From: Martinezella lusitana
Lineage (GTDB): Bacteria; Pseudomonadota; Alphaproteobacteria; Rhizobiales; Rhizobiaceae
DNA: 64,000 nt
Assembly: GCF_014207095.1 (NCBI RefSeq)
Contig: NZ_JACHBG010000004.1
Location: forward strand, 1-64,000
Direction: 5' to 3'
The notes below the pieces were generated by a model. The model ran no database searches and was not told the origin of the DNA. It was given only the letters and a program-made list of their open reading frames with translations. A program made the position numbers and the translations under genes. The first letter of the stretch is position 1. Every line of letters begins with the position of its first letter. Below, piece after piece: positions 55,091-63,707 of the stretch.

Positions 55091-55971
55091 CCCTGGCTTC
55101 CTTCCCTGTCCAGCAGCAGTTTTACAGCCAGTTCCACCGCCCCGCGCAGCACGTCGCCCTTCGGTTCGGCGAGAAGCGCCTTGTGCCGTGTATCCAGCCA
55201 CGGACGATAGGCTTGTGCAAGGCCGCCGAGGAGGCAGATCGAAGGGCATTCAGGCCAAAGCAACGCGTCCAAGCTTTCTGTTATGGCTGTTGCTGCCGTC
55301 CTGACGATGTCCATGGCGACGACATCGTTCATTGCTGCATATTCGAAGATGACCGGCGAATAGCGAGCGAAGTCCTTTGGTTTGGATGCATGGGCAAACT
55401 CGACGACCCGCTCAGGATCGTTTCCGAATTCGGCCATGATGACGTCTGTCAACGGTGAGGTCGTCGTCACACGATCATAGGCGAGAACGGATCTTTCGAG
55501 CAGATCGCGGCCTAGGCGGGCGCCGCTCGCCTGATCGCCTATCACGAAACCCCAGCCGCCAATGCCCCATATCTTGCCGTCGCGGCGTGCATTGTAGACG
55601 GAGCCGGTGCCGAAGGCGCCTATGATGCCATCGGCGTCGCCAAGCGCTCCTTGAAGCGCGATTGTTGCATCCGTGACCACACGAGAATTGCCGAAAGGAA
55701 GCGCGCTTTCCAACCGCTTGCCATAGTTGCCGACATTGGCACCTGCTGTACCGATAACAGCGGGCAGCCTGCCGACAAGTTCCGGATCGAGGCCAGCACT
55801 TGCCAAGGCCTGGCGGGCTGCCTCGACGATGTTGATCAGGGAGTTTTCCAGATCGGAGAGGATGTTTGCGGCACCGGATTTTCCTGTGCCGAGAATTTTA
55901 CCCGTCGAGTCTATCACGGCCGCCCGGCAGTTCGTTCCGCCGCCGTCGATGCCAATTGCAAACTGTCCCAT
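55087..55971 (-). CDS. BadF/BadG-type ATPase, likely N-acetylglucosamine kinase
   Basis: This 294-residue protein has the actin-like ATPase fold. It opens MGQFAIGIDGGGTNCRAAVI with the phosphate-binding DGGGTN, has a second nucleotide region GIIGAFGTGSVYNARRDGK, and a GGWGFVIGDQASGARLGRDL segment typical of bacterial N-acetylglucosamine kinases of the BadF/BadG/BcrA group. It would phosphorylate the sugar delivered by the divergent ABC importer at 56.5-61.9 kb. GGAGGC lies just before the two adjacent ATGs (55974 and 55971). It is the first gene of an operon with the GntR regulator, a 4-base overlap. Confidence 0.88.
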   Translation of the reverse strand: MGQFAIGIDGGGTNCRAAVIDSTGKILGTGKSGAANILSDLENSLINIVEAARQALASAGLDPELVGRLPAVIGTAGANVGNYGKRLESALPFGNSRVVTDATIALQGALGDADGIIGAFGTGSVYNARRDGKIWGIGGWGFVIGDQASGARLGRDLLERSVLAYDRVTTTSPLTDVIMAEFGNDPERVVEFAHASKPKDFARYSPVIFEYAAMNDVVAMDIVRTAATAITESLDALLWPECPSICLLGGLAQAYRPWLDTRHKALLAEPKGDVLRGAVELAVKLLLDREGSQG

Positions 55972-56012
55972 CATGCCTCCGAATGCAGCCTTGTTCCCCG
56001 CTTTTCTATACA

Positions 56013-56148
56013 ATACCAAAAAAATACCATTTACCAATAGCCAATGCCGTCATTTTTGATCTTTGGTATCTATTTGAAATATATATGGAAAAATTTTTTG
56101 TGACCTCTTTTCTTGGTCGAGTGTTAAAATCGGCTGGACAATTGGTAT
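56013..56148. promoter_or_regulatory. Cluster of TTGGTAT/ATACCAA half-sites in the divergent promoter
   Basis: Between the kinase operon and the importer operon, half-sites occur at 56013-56019 (ATACCAA), 56024-56030 (ATACCAT), 56032-56037 (TACCAA), 56063-56069 (TTGGTAT) and 56142-56148 (TTGGTAT). This is compatible with a HutC/NagR-type regulator whose known sites have TGGTNTA-ACCA halves. The region is AT-rich relative to neighbours. The regulator is presumably the one encoded at 54326-55090. Confidence 0.5.
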
Positions 56149-56515
56149 TTTTTTGGCCTTAATCCACTCCAAGGGAACAGTGCGAACAGACATCGGTAAA
56201 GTCGGCATGGCAACAACGGCCGGTAGGTGAGGCGGAAAGCGTGCATCTCGCCGTTGTTCAAAGTCGCCCGGATCAGGAGGATCTGCATCTCGTCGTTCGT
56301 CGCGAAACTCCCGTATGATTCTTGCAGTACCTCCGCTTTCGGCGGCGGGCAGCAATTGATCGGGTGGATTGGGCGGTAGCCTTTGAAGCCTTTTGCATGA
56401 GGGGTCGGCAACGTTGGCGGTCCCTATGGGGCGCTGACCGCCTTTCGAGGCTGGTCAGCGGATTTTCGGATCGAGAACAGCGCCTTGCTACAGGCGCGGA
56501 AAACAGGAGAGGGAA

Positions 56516-57775
56516 ATGAAAACCAATGTTCTGAAGGGTTTGCTTCTTGCGTCGAGCCTGCTGACCTCCGTCAGCCTGGCGCATGCGGCCGACGTAACGC
56601 TGACGGTTGAAAGCTGGCGTAACGACGACCTGCAAATCTGGCAGGAAAAGATCATTCCGGCTTTCGAAGCGAAGAACCCCGGCATCAAGATCGTGTTCTC
56701 GCCAACGGCTCCGACCGAATACAACGCATCGCTGAACGCCAAGCTCGATGCCGGCTCCGCAGGCGATATCATCACCTGCCGGCCGTTCGACGCCTCGCTC
56801 GATCTCTTCAACAAGAAGCGTCTTGCCGATCTGACGAGCCTGCCTGGTATTGAGAACTTCTCGGCTGTCGCCAAGGCCGCTTGGTCCACCGACGACGGCA
56901 AGTCGACCTTCTGCGTGCCGATGGCGTCTGTCGTCCACGGCTTCATCTACAACAAAGACGCCTTCGACAAGCTCGGCCTGAAGGTTCCGGCGACGCGTGA
57001 CGAGTTCTTCGCCGTTCTCGACAAGATCAAGGCCGACGGCACCTACATCCCCATGGCCATGGGCACGAAGGATCTGTGGGAAGCCGCGACGATGGGCTAT
57101 CAGAACATCGGCCCGAACTATTGGAAGGGCGAAGACGGCCGCAAGGCTCTGATTTCCGGCAAGGAAAAGCTGACGGATGCTGCATGGGTCGATCCTTACA
57201 AGGAACTCGCAAAATGGAAGCCCTATCTCGGCGACGGTTTTGAGGCTCAGAGCTACTCCGACAGCCAGAACCTGTTCACGCTCGGCAAGGCTGCGATCTA
57301 TCCGGCAGGCTCCTGGGAAATCGGCCTGTTCAACACGCAGGCTCAGTTCAAGATGGGCGCCTTCCCGCCGCCGGTCGCAAAGGCTGGTGACACCGGCTAC
57401 ATCTCCGACCATCCGGATATCGGCGTCGGTCTGAATGCGAAGGGCGCACATCCGGAAGAAGCCAAGAAGTTCCTGAGCTGGGTTGCTTCCGACGAGTTCG
57501 CCAACATCTACGCCAACGCGCTGCCGGGCTTCTTCAGCCTGAATTCGCACCCGGTGAAGATGAGCGATGCACTTGCCCAGGAATTCGTCTCCTGGCGCAA
57601 TGATCACAAGCCGACCGTTCGTTCCACCTATCAGATCCTGTCGCGTGGCAAGCCGAACCTGGAAAACGAAACCTGGACCGAATCAGCGAACGTGATCAAC
57701 GGCACGGATACGCCGGATCAGGCTGGTGCGAAGCTGCAGAAGGGCCTCGACAGCTGGTACAAGCCGGCCAAGTAA
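56516..57775 (+). CDS. ABC transporter sugar-binding protein (CUT1)
   Basis: This 419-residue periplasmic protein has a Sec signal peptide (MKTNVLKGLLLASSLLTSVS, cleavage after LAHA) and the CUT1 solute-binding fold: VTLTVESWRNDDLQIWQEKI opening, AGSAGDIITCRPFDASLDLF, PMASVVHGFIYNKDAFDKLG hinge, and GLNAKGAHPEEAKKFLSWVA. It captures a sugar for the permeases that follow. A kinase/GntR pair of amino-sugar type lies divergently, suggesting GlcNAc or a chitooligosaccharide as substrate; that is inference. CAGGAGAGGGAA precedes the ATG. A strong stem-loop follows the gene. Confidence 0.92.
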   Translation: MKTNVLKGLLLASSLLTSVSLAHAADVTLTVESWRNDDLQIWQEKIIPAFEAKNPGIKIVFSPTAPTEYNASLNAKLDAGSAGDIITCRPFDASLDLFNKKRLADLTSLPGIENFSAVAKAAWSTDDGKSTFCVPMASVVHGFIYNKDAFDKLGLKVPATRDEFFAVLDKIKADGTYIPMAMGTKDLWEAATMGYQNIGPNYWKGEDGRKALISGKEKLTDAAWVDPYKELAKWKPYLGDGFEAQSYSDSQNLFTLGKAAIYPAGSWEIGLFNTQAQFKMGAFPPPVAKAGDTGYISDHPDIGVGLNAKGAHPEEAKKFLSWVASDEFANIYANALPGFFSLNSHPVKMSDALAQEFVSWRNDHKPTVRSTYQILSRGKPNLENETWTESANVINGTDTPDQAGAKLQKGLDSWYKPAK

Positions 57776-57790
57776 TCGTCGTCTAATACG

Positions 57791-57820
57791 GGCGAGGGGC
57801 CTTCCGGCTCCTCGCCTTAT
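57791..57820 (+). promoter_or_regulatory. Intercistronic stem-loop after the binding-protein gene
   Basis: GGCGAGGGGCC (57791-57801) pairs with GGCTCCTCGCC (57806-57816) over 11 bases, one G-T wobble, TTCC loop, then a T-poor tail. It is typical of the spot between binding-protein and permease genes, where it keeps the binding-protein message abundant relative to the rest of the operon. Confidence 0.7.
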
Positions 57821-57975
57821 ATCCTTATGATGGATCATCGGATCGAGGGTCCCATCTCAATATACTGCGACACGCCCGACGTCGTTCCATCCGGCAGCAG
57901 AACCGGGACAATGGGTGGATTTGAACCTTAGTGCTGTCGTCTCAATCGCCAGCCAACAAGAACAGGCAGAAAGCC

Positions 57976-58929
57976 ATGAGCGACGCTGCGACATTAAATA
58001 CTCTTGAGGTCACGCCGATCCGGCGCTCCAAACGTTGGCATATTCTCGTTTTTCTTTTTCCCGCTTTCGTCGTCTACACGGCAGTCATGATCCTGCCGCT
58101 GATCGAGACCCTGCGGTTGTCGCTTTATAATGTCGTCGACAATCAGTCCGTCTTCGTAGGCCTCAACAATTTCAAGGTGCTGTTTGGCGATGAGCGCTGG
58201 TCCCATGATTTCTGGAACGCGCTGCGTAACAACCTGATCTTCTTCGTTATTCATATGTGCGTGCAGAATCCGATCGGTGTCGCACTGGCAGCGCTTCTGT
58301 CGCTGCCGAAGCTGCGCTTCGTCGCTTTCTATCGAACCGCGATTTTTCTGCCGACTTTGCTTTCCTTCGTTGTCGTCGGCTTCATCTGGAAGCTGATCCT
58401 GTCGCCCCTGTGGGGCGTGGCGCCGGAGTTGCTGAGCGTGATTGGCATGAAGTCGTTCTTCGCGCCCTGGCTCGGCAAGCCGAGCACGGCACTGATCGCC
58501 GTCGCGCTTATTTCCGTCTGGCAATATGTCGGCATCCCGATGATGCTGATCTATGCGGCCCTGCTCAACATTCCCGAAGAGGTCATCGAAGCCGCCGAAT
58601 GTGACGGCATCACGGGCTGGAGCCAGTTCTGGAAGATCAAGCTGCCGTTGGTGCTGCCGGCGATCGGCATCATCTCGATCCTGACTTTCGTCGGCAATTT
58701 CAACGCATTCGACCTTGTCTATACCGTACAGGGCGCGTTGGCCGGACCGGACGGCTCCACCGATATTCTCGGTACGCTTCTCTATCGCGTCTTCTTTGGC
58801 TTCCAGCTGCAGTTGGGCGACCGCTCGATGGGCGCGACGATTGCGACGGTGATGTTCCTGATCATCCTCGCCGGCGTTTCATTCTATCTTTTCATCGTGC
58901 AGCGACGTATCCGTCGCTACCAGTTCTGA
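57976..58929 (+). CDS. Sugar ABC transporter permease (first)
   Basis: This 317-residue inner-membrane protein of the MalF type has six main hydrophobic helices, with the coupling loop EVIEAAECDGITGWSQFWKI (EAA motif) at about residues 215-235. It begins MSDAATLNTLEVTPIRRSKR with a basic N-terminus and ends QRRIRRYQF. It pairs with the second permease to form the channel. The start at 57976 is chosen by the position of the first helix; the ribosome site (AGAAAG) is weak. The next gene follows after 12 bases. Confidence 0.92.
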   Translation: MSDAATLNTLEVTPIRRSKRWHILVFLFPAFVVYTAVMILPLIETLRLSLYNVVDNQSVFVGLNNFKVLFGDERWSHDFWNALRNNLIFFVIHMCVQNPIGVALAALLSLPKLRFVAFYRTAIFLPTLLSFVVVGFIWKLILSPLWGVAPELLSVIGMKSFFAPWLGKPSTALIAVALISVWQYVGIPMMLIYAALLNIPEEVIEAAECDGITGWSQFWKIKLPLVLPAIGIISILTFVGNFNAFDLVYTVQGALAGPDGSTDILGTLLYRVFFGFQLQLGDRSMGATIATVMFLIILAGVSFYLFIVQRRIRRYQF

Positions 58930-58941
58930 GGAGAGGCGACC

Positions 58942-59781
58942 ATGTCCAAGGCCCGCACCTCCCCTATCCGCACCGGCTTCGTGCATCTGGCGCTCATCGC
59001 CTATACGCTGGTTGCCATTTTCCCGGTGTTTCTGACCGTCATCAATTCCTTCAAGGATCGTGCATCGATCTTCCGTGCACCGTTGAGCGTCCCAACACCG
59101 TCCTCCTTCAGCATGGTAGGTTATGACACCGTTCTGAAGCAGGGGGATTTCCTTACCTACTTCCAGAACAGCTTCATCGTGACAATCGTCTCGATCATCT
59201 TCACGCTGCTGTTCGGCGCGATGGCTGCCTTCGCTCTGTCGGAATACCGGTTCCGCGGCAATACGGTGACAGGCCTCTATATGGCGATCGGCATCATGAT
59301 CCCCATCCGGCTGGGCACGGTTGCGATCTTGCAGGGTATGGTCGCCGCCGGTCTCGTCAACACGCTGACGGCGCTGATCCTCGTCTATACCGCGCAGGGC
59401 CTGCCGCTAGCGATCTTCATTCTCTCGGAGTTCATGCGGACCGTATCCGGCGATCTGAAGAATGCCGGCCGTATCGACGGTCTTAGCGAGTATGCGATTT
59501 TCTTCCGCCTGGTCCTGCCGCTGGTTCGTCCGGCAATGGCGACCGTTGCCGTCTTCACCATGATCCCGATCTGGAACGACCTGTGGTTCCCGTTGATCCT
59601 GGCTCCGAGCGAAGCAACAAAAACCGTGACGCTCGGCTCGCAGATCTTTATCGGTCAGTTTGTCACCAACTGGAACGCCGTCTTGGCTGCGCTGACGCTG
59701 GCGATCCTGCCGATCCTCATCCTTTACGTTATCTTTTCGCGTCAACTCATTCGCGGCATTACTTCCGGAGCAGTCAAGTGA
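58942..59781 (+). CDS. Sugar ABC transporter permease (second)
   Basis: This 279-residue MalG-type subunit begins MSKARTSPIRTGFVHLALIA, has an early ALIAYTLVAIFPVFLTVINS helix, the periplasmic KQGDFLTYFQNSFIVTIVSI stretch and the EAA loop DLKNAGRIDGLSEYAIFFRL that docks the ATPase. GAGGAGAGGCGACC is upstream. Its stop overlaps the next gene's GTG start. It forms the heterodimer with the first permease. Confidence 0.93.
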   Translation: MSKARTSPIRTGFVHLALIAYTLVAIFPVFLTVINSFKDRASIFRAPLSVPTPSSFSMVGYDTVLKQGDFLTYFQNSFIVTIVSIIFTLLFGAMAAFALSEYRFRGNTVTGLYMAIGIMIPIRLGTVAILQGMVAAGLVNTLTALILVYTAQGLPLAIFILSEFMRTVSGDLKNAGRIDGLSEYAIFFRLVLPLVRPAMATVAVFTMIPIWNDLWFPLILAPSEATKTVTLGSQIFIGQFVTNWNAVLAALTLAILPILILYVIFSRQLIRGITSGAVK

Positions 59782-60842
59782 GCGTATCAGAAAAGCCTAT
59801 CCGCGTTCTTGTTGCCGGTCTTGGCAATATGGGTCGCAGCCATGCGCTCGCCTATCACAATAATCCGGGTTTTGAGATTGTCGGCCTCGTCAATCGCTCC
59901 AAGCGTGAGCTTCCCGAGGAGTTGCAGGGATATACGATCCATCCGGATTTCGACGCCGCTTTGAACGAGCTGAAACCGGATGTCTGCTCGATCAATACCT
60001 ATTCCGACAGTCACGCCGATTTTGCGGTGAAGGCCTTGGAAGCCGGCTGCCATGTTTTCGTTGAAAAGCCGCTGGCATCGACGGTCGAAGATGCCGAGCG
60101 TGTTGTGGCCGCCGCGAAGAAGGCGGGCAAGAAGGTAGTCATCGGCTACATCCTGCGCCATCATCCGTCCTGGATGCGGCTGATCGCCGAAGCGCGCAAG
60201 CTCGGCGGCCCCTATGTCTTCCGCATGAACCTCAATCAGCAGTCGAGCGGTCCGACCTGGGAGACGCACAAGGCGCTGATGCGCACGACCTCGCCGATCG
60301 TCGATTGTGGCGTGCATTATGTCGACGTCATGTGCCAAATCACCGATTCCAAGCCCGTCGAGGTGCGCGGCATGGGCCTTCGTCTGTCGAACGACGTGAA
60401 GGCGGATATGTATAACTACGGTCACCTGCAGGTGATTTTCGAGGATGGCTCCGTTGGCTGGTACGAAGCCGGCTGGGGTCCGATGATTTCGGAAACGGCC
60501 TTCTTCGTGAAGGACGTGATGTCGCCGAACGGCTCGGTTTCGATCGTCATGGATCAGAATGCCAAGTCTGACGATATCGACATGCACACCAAGACCTCGG
60601 TCATCCGCTTGCATAGCGCCGAAACGGGACCGAACGGCCAGTTCATCCGGCCTGATCAGGACCTGCACATGGATGGCGAACCAGGTCACCAGGAGCTTTG
60701 CGATTTCGAGCAGGCTTTCCTGCTGAAAGCCATCCGCGAGGATCTGGACCTCAATCGCCACATGAACGACGCCGTTCAATCGCTGCGCATATGTCTCGCC
60801 GCCGATGAGAGCGTGCACACTGGCAAGCCCGTTTATTTGTAA
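59778..60842 (+). CDS. Gfo/Idh/MocA-family sugar oxidoreductase
   Basis: This 354-residue NAD(P)-dependent oxidoreductase starts with GTG overlapping the permease stop (GTGA). The Rossmann fold opens IRVLVAGLGNMGRSHALAYH. The EKP motif is in HVFVEKPLASTVEDAERVVA, which carries the conserved lysine. The C-terminal dimerisation domain has SPIVDCGVHYVDVMCQ with the active-site Asp-His pair. Such enzymes oxidise or epimerise sugars or inositol; here it would convert the imported compound. It is co-transcribed with the ABC importer. Substrate unknown. Confidence 0.92.
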   Translation: MSVSEKPIRVLVAGLGNMGRSHALAYHNNPGFEIVGLVNRSKRELPEELQGYTIHPDFDAALNELKPDVCSINTYSDSHADFAVKALEAGCHVFVEKPLASTVEDAERVVAAAKKAGKKVVIGYILRHHPSWMRLIAEARKLGGPYVFRMNLNQQSSGPTWETHKALMRTTSPIVDCGVHYVDVMCQITDSKPVEVRGMGLRLSNDVKADMYNYGHLQVIFEDGSVGWYEAGWGPMISETAFFVKDVMSPNGSVSIVMDQNAKSDDIDMHTKTSVIRLHSAETGPNGQFIRPDQDLHMDGEPGHQELCDFEQAFLLKAIREDLDLNRHMNDAVQSLRICLAADESVHTGKPVYL

Positions 60843-60854
60843 GGATAAAAGACT

Positions 60855-61859
60855 GTGGGATCGCTTCTACTGAAATCCATTCGCAAGGCCTACGGTTCGC
60901 ACGACGTGCTGAAGGGCATCGACCTCGAAGTGAAGGATGGCGAATTCGTCATCTTCGTCGGCCCGTCGGGCTGCGGCAAGTCGACCCTGCTGCGCAGCAT
61001 CGCCGGTCTGGAAGATGTGACATCCGGTGCCGTGCTGATCAACGGCGAGGACGTCACCGTGACGCCACCCGCCAAGCGCGGTATCTCGATGGTGTTCCAG
61101 TCCTATGCGCTCTATCCGCATCTGACCGTCAAGGACAATATGGGGCTCGGCCTCAAGCAGGCGGGCACGGCCAAAGCCGAGATCGAGAGCCGGGTCGAGA
61201 AGGCTTCCAACATGCTATCGCTTGCGCCCTATCTTGCGCGCCGCCCGGCTGAGCTTTCCGGTGGCCAGCGCCAGCGCGTTGCGATTGGCCGCGCCATTGT
61301 TCGCGAGCCTGAACTCTTCCTCTTTGACGAGCCGCTGTCGAACCTCGATGCGGCGCTGCGCGTCCAGACGCGCCTGGAAATCGCCCGACTGCATCGCAGC
61401 CTGAAGGCGACGATGATCTACGTCACCCACGACCAGGTCGAGGCGATGACGCTTGCCGACAAGATCGTCGTGCTCAATGCCGGCGCCATCGAGCAGATCG
61501 GCTCGCCAATGGAACTCTACAATCGCCCGGCCAACGTCTTCGTTGCCGGCTTCATCGGCTCGCCGCAGATGAACTTCATTCCGGCCGAACGGCTGGGCCA
61601 AAGCGGTGCCAAGACGGTCGGCATCCGTCCGGAGCATATCACGCTGTCGCGCGATCAGGGCACATGGGCGGCCAAAGTCATCCATGTCGAGCATCTCGGC
61701 GCCGATACGATCATCTATCTCGAATCCGAAACCACCGGCCTGCTGACCGTGCGTCTTTTCGGTGAGCACCAGTACGCGCCTGACGACGCAGTCTTCGTCA
61801 CGCCTGACACGAACCGTATGCATCGCTTCGATGCGAATGACAAAGCGATCCGCGCTTAG
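60855..61859 (+). CDS. Sugar ABC transporter ATPase (UgpC/MsmK-type)
   Basis: This 334-residue ATPase starts with GTG after AAGGATAAAAG. Walker [10 protein letters not shown] is at about 36-44, signature [15 protein letters not shown], Walker [18 protein letters not shown] switch His follows in [14 protein letters not shown]. The C-terminal OB-fold regulatory domain spans about 240-325 ([14 protein letters not shown]). It energises both permeases. It ends the operon, followed by a small hairpin. Confidence 0.94.
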   Translation: MGSLLLKSIRKAYGSHDVLKGIDLEVKDGEFVIFVGPSGCGKSTLLRSIAGLEDVTSGAVLINGEDVTVTPPAKRGISMVFQSYALYPHLTVKDNMGLGLKQAGTAKAEIESRVEKASNMLSLAPYLARRPAELSGGQRQRVAIGRAIVREPELFLFDEPLSNLDAALRVQTRLEIARLHRSLKATMIYVTHDQVEAMTLADKIVVLNAGAIEQIGSPMELYNRPANVFVAGFIGSPQMNFIPAERLGQSGAKTVGIRPEHITLSRDQGTWAAKVIHVEHLGADTIIYLESETTGLLTVRLFGEHQYAPDDAVFVTPDTNRMHRFDANDKAIRA

Positions 61860-61876
61860 GTCGTTGCGGTGGCAAT

Positions 61877-61900
61877 GGCGAGGAGAGACCTCGCCTTCAT
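61877..61900 (+). terminator. Weak hairpin terminator after the importer operon
   Basis: GGCGAGG (61877-61883) and CCTCGCC (61889-61895) form a 7-bp stem with a 5-base loop; only TT and TCC follow. It probably helps end the operon before the convergent TetR gene. Confidence 0.5.
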
Positions 61901-61925
61901 CCTTCGCTAGAGATGTTCGAGTGAA

Positions 61926-62537
61926 TTATTGATCAAGAGTATTTGACAGGCCGCCTGATATCAGCGCGGCCTGTTCGACGATCTCAGCGATGCGTGCGGA
62001 GAGGGCGGGATCGGAAACCGCGCGGGCAAGCGTCACGCCGCCGCTCAAGAGCGACAGCAGAACAATCGCTCGATCCTCGGCGGCCATCTCACTCCGGCCT
62101 GCTCCCGTGCTTTCGGGCAGGCCGGCTGCCACAGCGGCGATGAGCTTCTTAAGTTCTACAGTGTAGGCGCTTCGCGTTTCCTCGTCCGCGCGCATGACAT
62201 CCGGGGAGAGGCTGGGCAGGGTGCAGCTCTCGCCGAGCTCGCACGTGCGCTTGTAGCCGAGATAGAAACTGGCGAAGCTTTTCAGCCAGTCGTTCGGCTG
62301 CCTTTGGATGAAACCAGCAACTCCCTGACGCAGTTCCTCCAGGCCTTCCACCACTGCGGTGCGGAATGCCTCACCCTTGGATTTGAAGTGCCCGTAAAAG
62401 GCGCCGTTGGTGACCCCGGCTGCCTTCGTCAAGGCATCGATCCCCGCACCTCCATAGCCTTCCTGTCTGAAGACTTGTCCGGCGGCGGCGATGACCCGTG
62501 TCCGGGTCTCCTGCTTGTGTTCGGCGCTATAGCGCAT
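61926..62537 (-). CDS. TetR-family transcriptional regulator
   Basis: This 203-residue repressor begins MRYSAEHKQETRTRVIAAAG, then the TetR helix-turn-helix KAAGVTNGAFYGHFKSKGEA at residues about 25-50, and an all-helical ligand-binding domain with Cys in CELGESCTLPSLSPD. Typical of repressors of drug or small-electrophile response genes. The ATG at 62537 has GGAG at seven bases; an ATG at 62549 lies just upstream. It is divergent from the tautomerase gene, and imperfect palindromes lie in the gap between them. Confidence 0.9.
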   Translation of the reverse strand: MRYSAEHKQETRTRVIAAAGQVFRQEGYGGAGIDALTKAAGVTNGAFYGHFKSKGEAFRTAVVEGLEELRQGVAGFIQRQPNDWLKSFASFYLGYKRTCELGESCTLPSLSPDVMRADEETRSAYTVELKKLIAAVAAGLPESTGAGRSEMAAEDRAIVLLSLLSGGVTLARAVSDPALSARIAEIVEQAALISGGLSNTLDQ

Positions 62538-62559
62538 CGCAAACTCCATTAAGAGCGAT

Positions 62560-62600
62560 CTCTCTTTATGGCTTGCATAGAGAGTAATCGGTGTGTATGC
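62560..62600. promoter_or_regulatory. Operator-like palindromes between TetR and tautomerase genes
   Basis: CTCTCTTTATG (62560-62570) and CATAGAGAG (62576-62584) form an imperfect inverted repeat; a second related arm GCATAAAGAGC occurs at 62599-62609. The layout suits autoregulation by the TetR protein and control of the divergent gene. Confidence 0.5.
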
Positions 62601-62657
62601 ATAAAGAGCAAACGGTATATATCAGCTGTTGCCACTGGTTCAACAAGGAGATGTCCC

Positions 62658-63083
62658 ATGCCCATTACGCTTACCATACCTGAAGGATTGCTCTCGTCCG
62701 AGGCGCAAGCTCGTGCTTTTGCCCGCCTGACCGATGCGGTGCTCGATGTCGCCGGTCTGACCGGGAACGCTTTCATGACTGCCAATGTCATTGGCTCGAT
62801 CAACGTACTTCCCGCCGGGCACGTTCTTGCCGCCGGGAAGCCTATCGCGGCGGCCTTTGTCGAGCTCAAACTGCCCGAGATCGCACTCGCGACCGCGGAA
62901 GCCAAGCGAGATTTCATCGAAAAGGCGACCGACGTTATCGAGCAGGCGGCCGGTGGACGGATCAAGCGCGAGCACATCTGGTCGAATATCGTCTATGCGC
63001 CAGAAGGAGCTTGGGGCATCGCCGGGCAGAGCTATAGCAATGCTGATCTGGTAGGCGCCATTCAGAATTCTGCACTATCCTAA
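62658..63083 (+). CDS. Tautomerase-family protein
   Basis: This 141-residue protein begins MPITLTIPEGLLSSEAQARA, with the N-terminal Pro (after Met removal) that acts as catalytic base in the 4-oxalocrotonate tautomerase superfamily. The remainder has two beta-alpha-beta units (AAFVELKLPEIALATAEAKR and IKREHIWSNIVYAPEGAWGI). It probably isomerises an unsaturated oxo-acid or a related small molecule. AAGGAGATGTCCC precedes the ATG. Regulated by the divergent TetR protein is likely. Confidence 0.85.
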   Translation: MPITLTIPEGLLSSEAQARAFARLTDAVLDVAGLTGNAFMTANVIGSINVLPAGHVLAAGKPIAAAFVELKLPEIALATAEAKRDFIEKATDVIEQAAGGRIKREHIWSNIVYAPEGAWGIAGQSYSNADLVGAIQNSALS

Positions 63084-63175
63084 CGAGATGCTCACTGCCA
63101 TGAGTGGTGAAGCTAGGCGAAAACCGATTGGGTGAGCGCAAGCAGCCTTGATAGTGTTGAAATGGGAGGCAAGAC

Positions 63176-63586
63176 GTGGAACTCGCAAATTATCTGTTCT
63201 TCACGGTGCATTGCGAGGAGGCGCTTGCCTTCTATACCGCGTGCGGGCTCGGTCGAGTGACGCTATTGGTCCGTCACGGCTCGGGCGGGATACCCGTTGC
63301 TGACGAAGCGATGCGGGGCAGGGTGATGCATGCCCGCTTCGAGGGGCCGGGCGTATTATTCTTCGCGTCCGACAATCATGATGCCGAACCCATGCGCGGC
63401 TCGGCTCATATGCTGATGATGGACGATCGGCAGAGTACCGACAGGATTTTTGCCTTATTGGCACAAGGCGGTGTAGTGACCACGCCGCTCGCCGTTCAGC
63501 CATGGGGCAGCTACTACGGCAAGCTGACGGATCGGTTTGGAGTGCAATGGATGTTGGATTGCGCGCAAAGTAATGCCGACCTCTGA
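63176..63586 (+). CDS. VOC-superfamily protein (PhnB/glyoxalase-like)
   Basis: This 136-residue protein starts with GTG after GGGAGGCAAGAC. It begins MELANYLFFTVHCEEALAFY and has the two beta-alpha-beta-beta-beta repeats of vicinal-oxygen-chelate folds, with RVMHARFEGPGVLFFASDNH and a C-terminal WGSYYGKLTDRFGVQWML, the PhnB-like signature. No clear metal triad, so function (resistance protein or 3-demethylubiquinone-type) is unclear. Confidence 0.88.
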   Translation: MELANYLFFTVHCEEALAFYTACGLGRVTLLVRHGSGGIPVADEAMRGRVMHARFEGPGVLFFASDNHDAEPMRGSAHMLMMDDRQSTDRIFALLAQGGVVTTPLAVQPWGSYYGKLTDRFGVQWMLDCAQSNADL

Positions 63587-63707
63587 CGATGTAAGGCTTT
63601 GGCGTTGGTCGATCGCTGAAAATTAGTCCAGTCGTCCGGACGAATTTGCAATACTGTCACGGAACGATGCTAGCAATATTGCGTTCCACTCCAACAGCGA
63701 GCGCATC

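Noticed and set aside
56273..57607. Minus-strand open frame of 444 codons opposite the sugar-binding protein
   Set aside because: Antisense shadow; the forward gene has a signal peptide and a clear fold.
59787..60818. Minus-strand open frame of 343 codons opposite the oxidoreductase
   Set aside because: Antisense shadow with no ribosome site; the forward Rossmann protein is certain.
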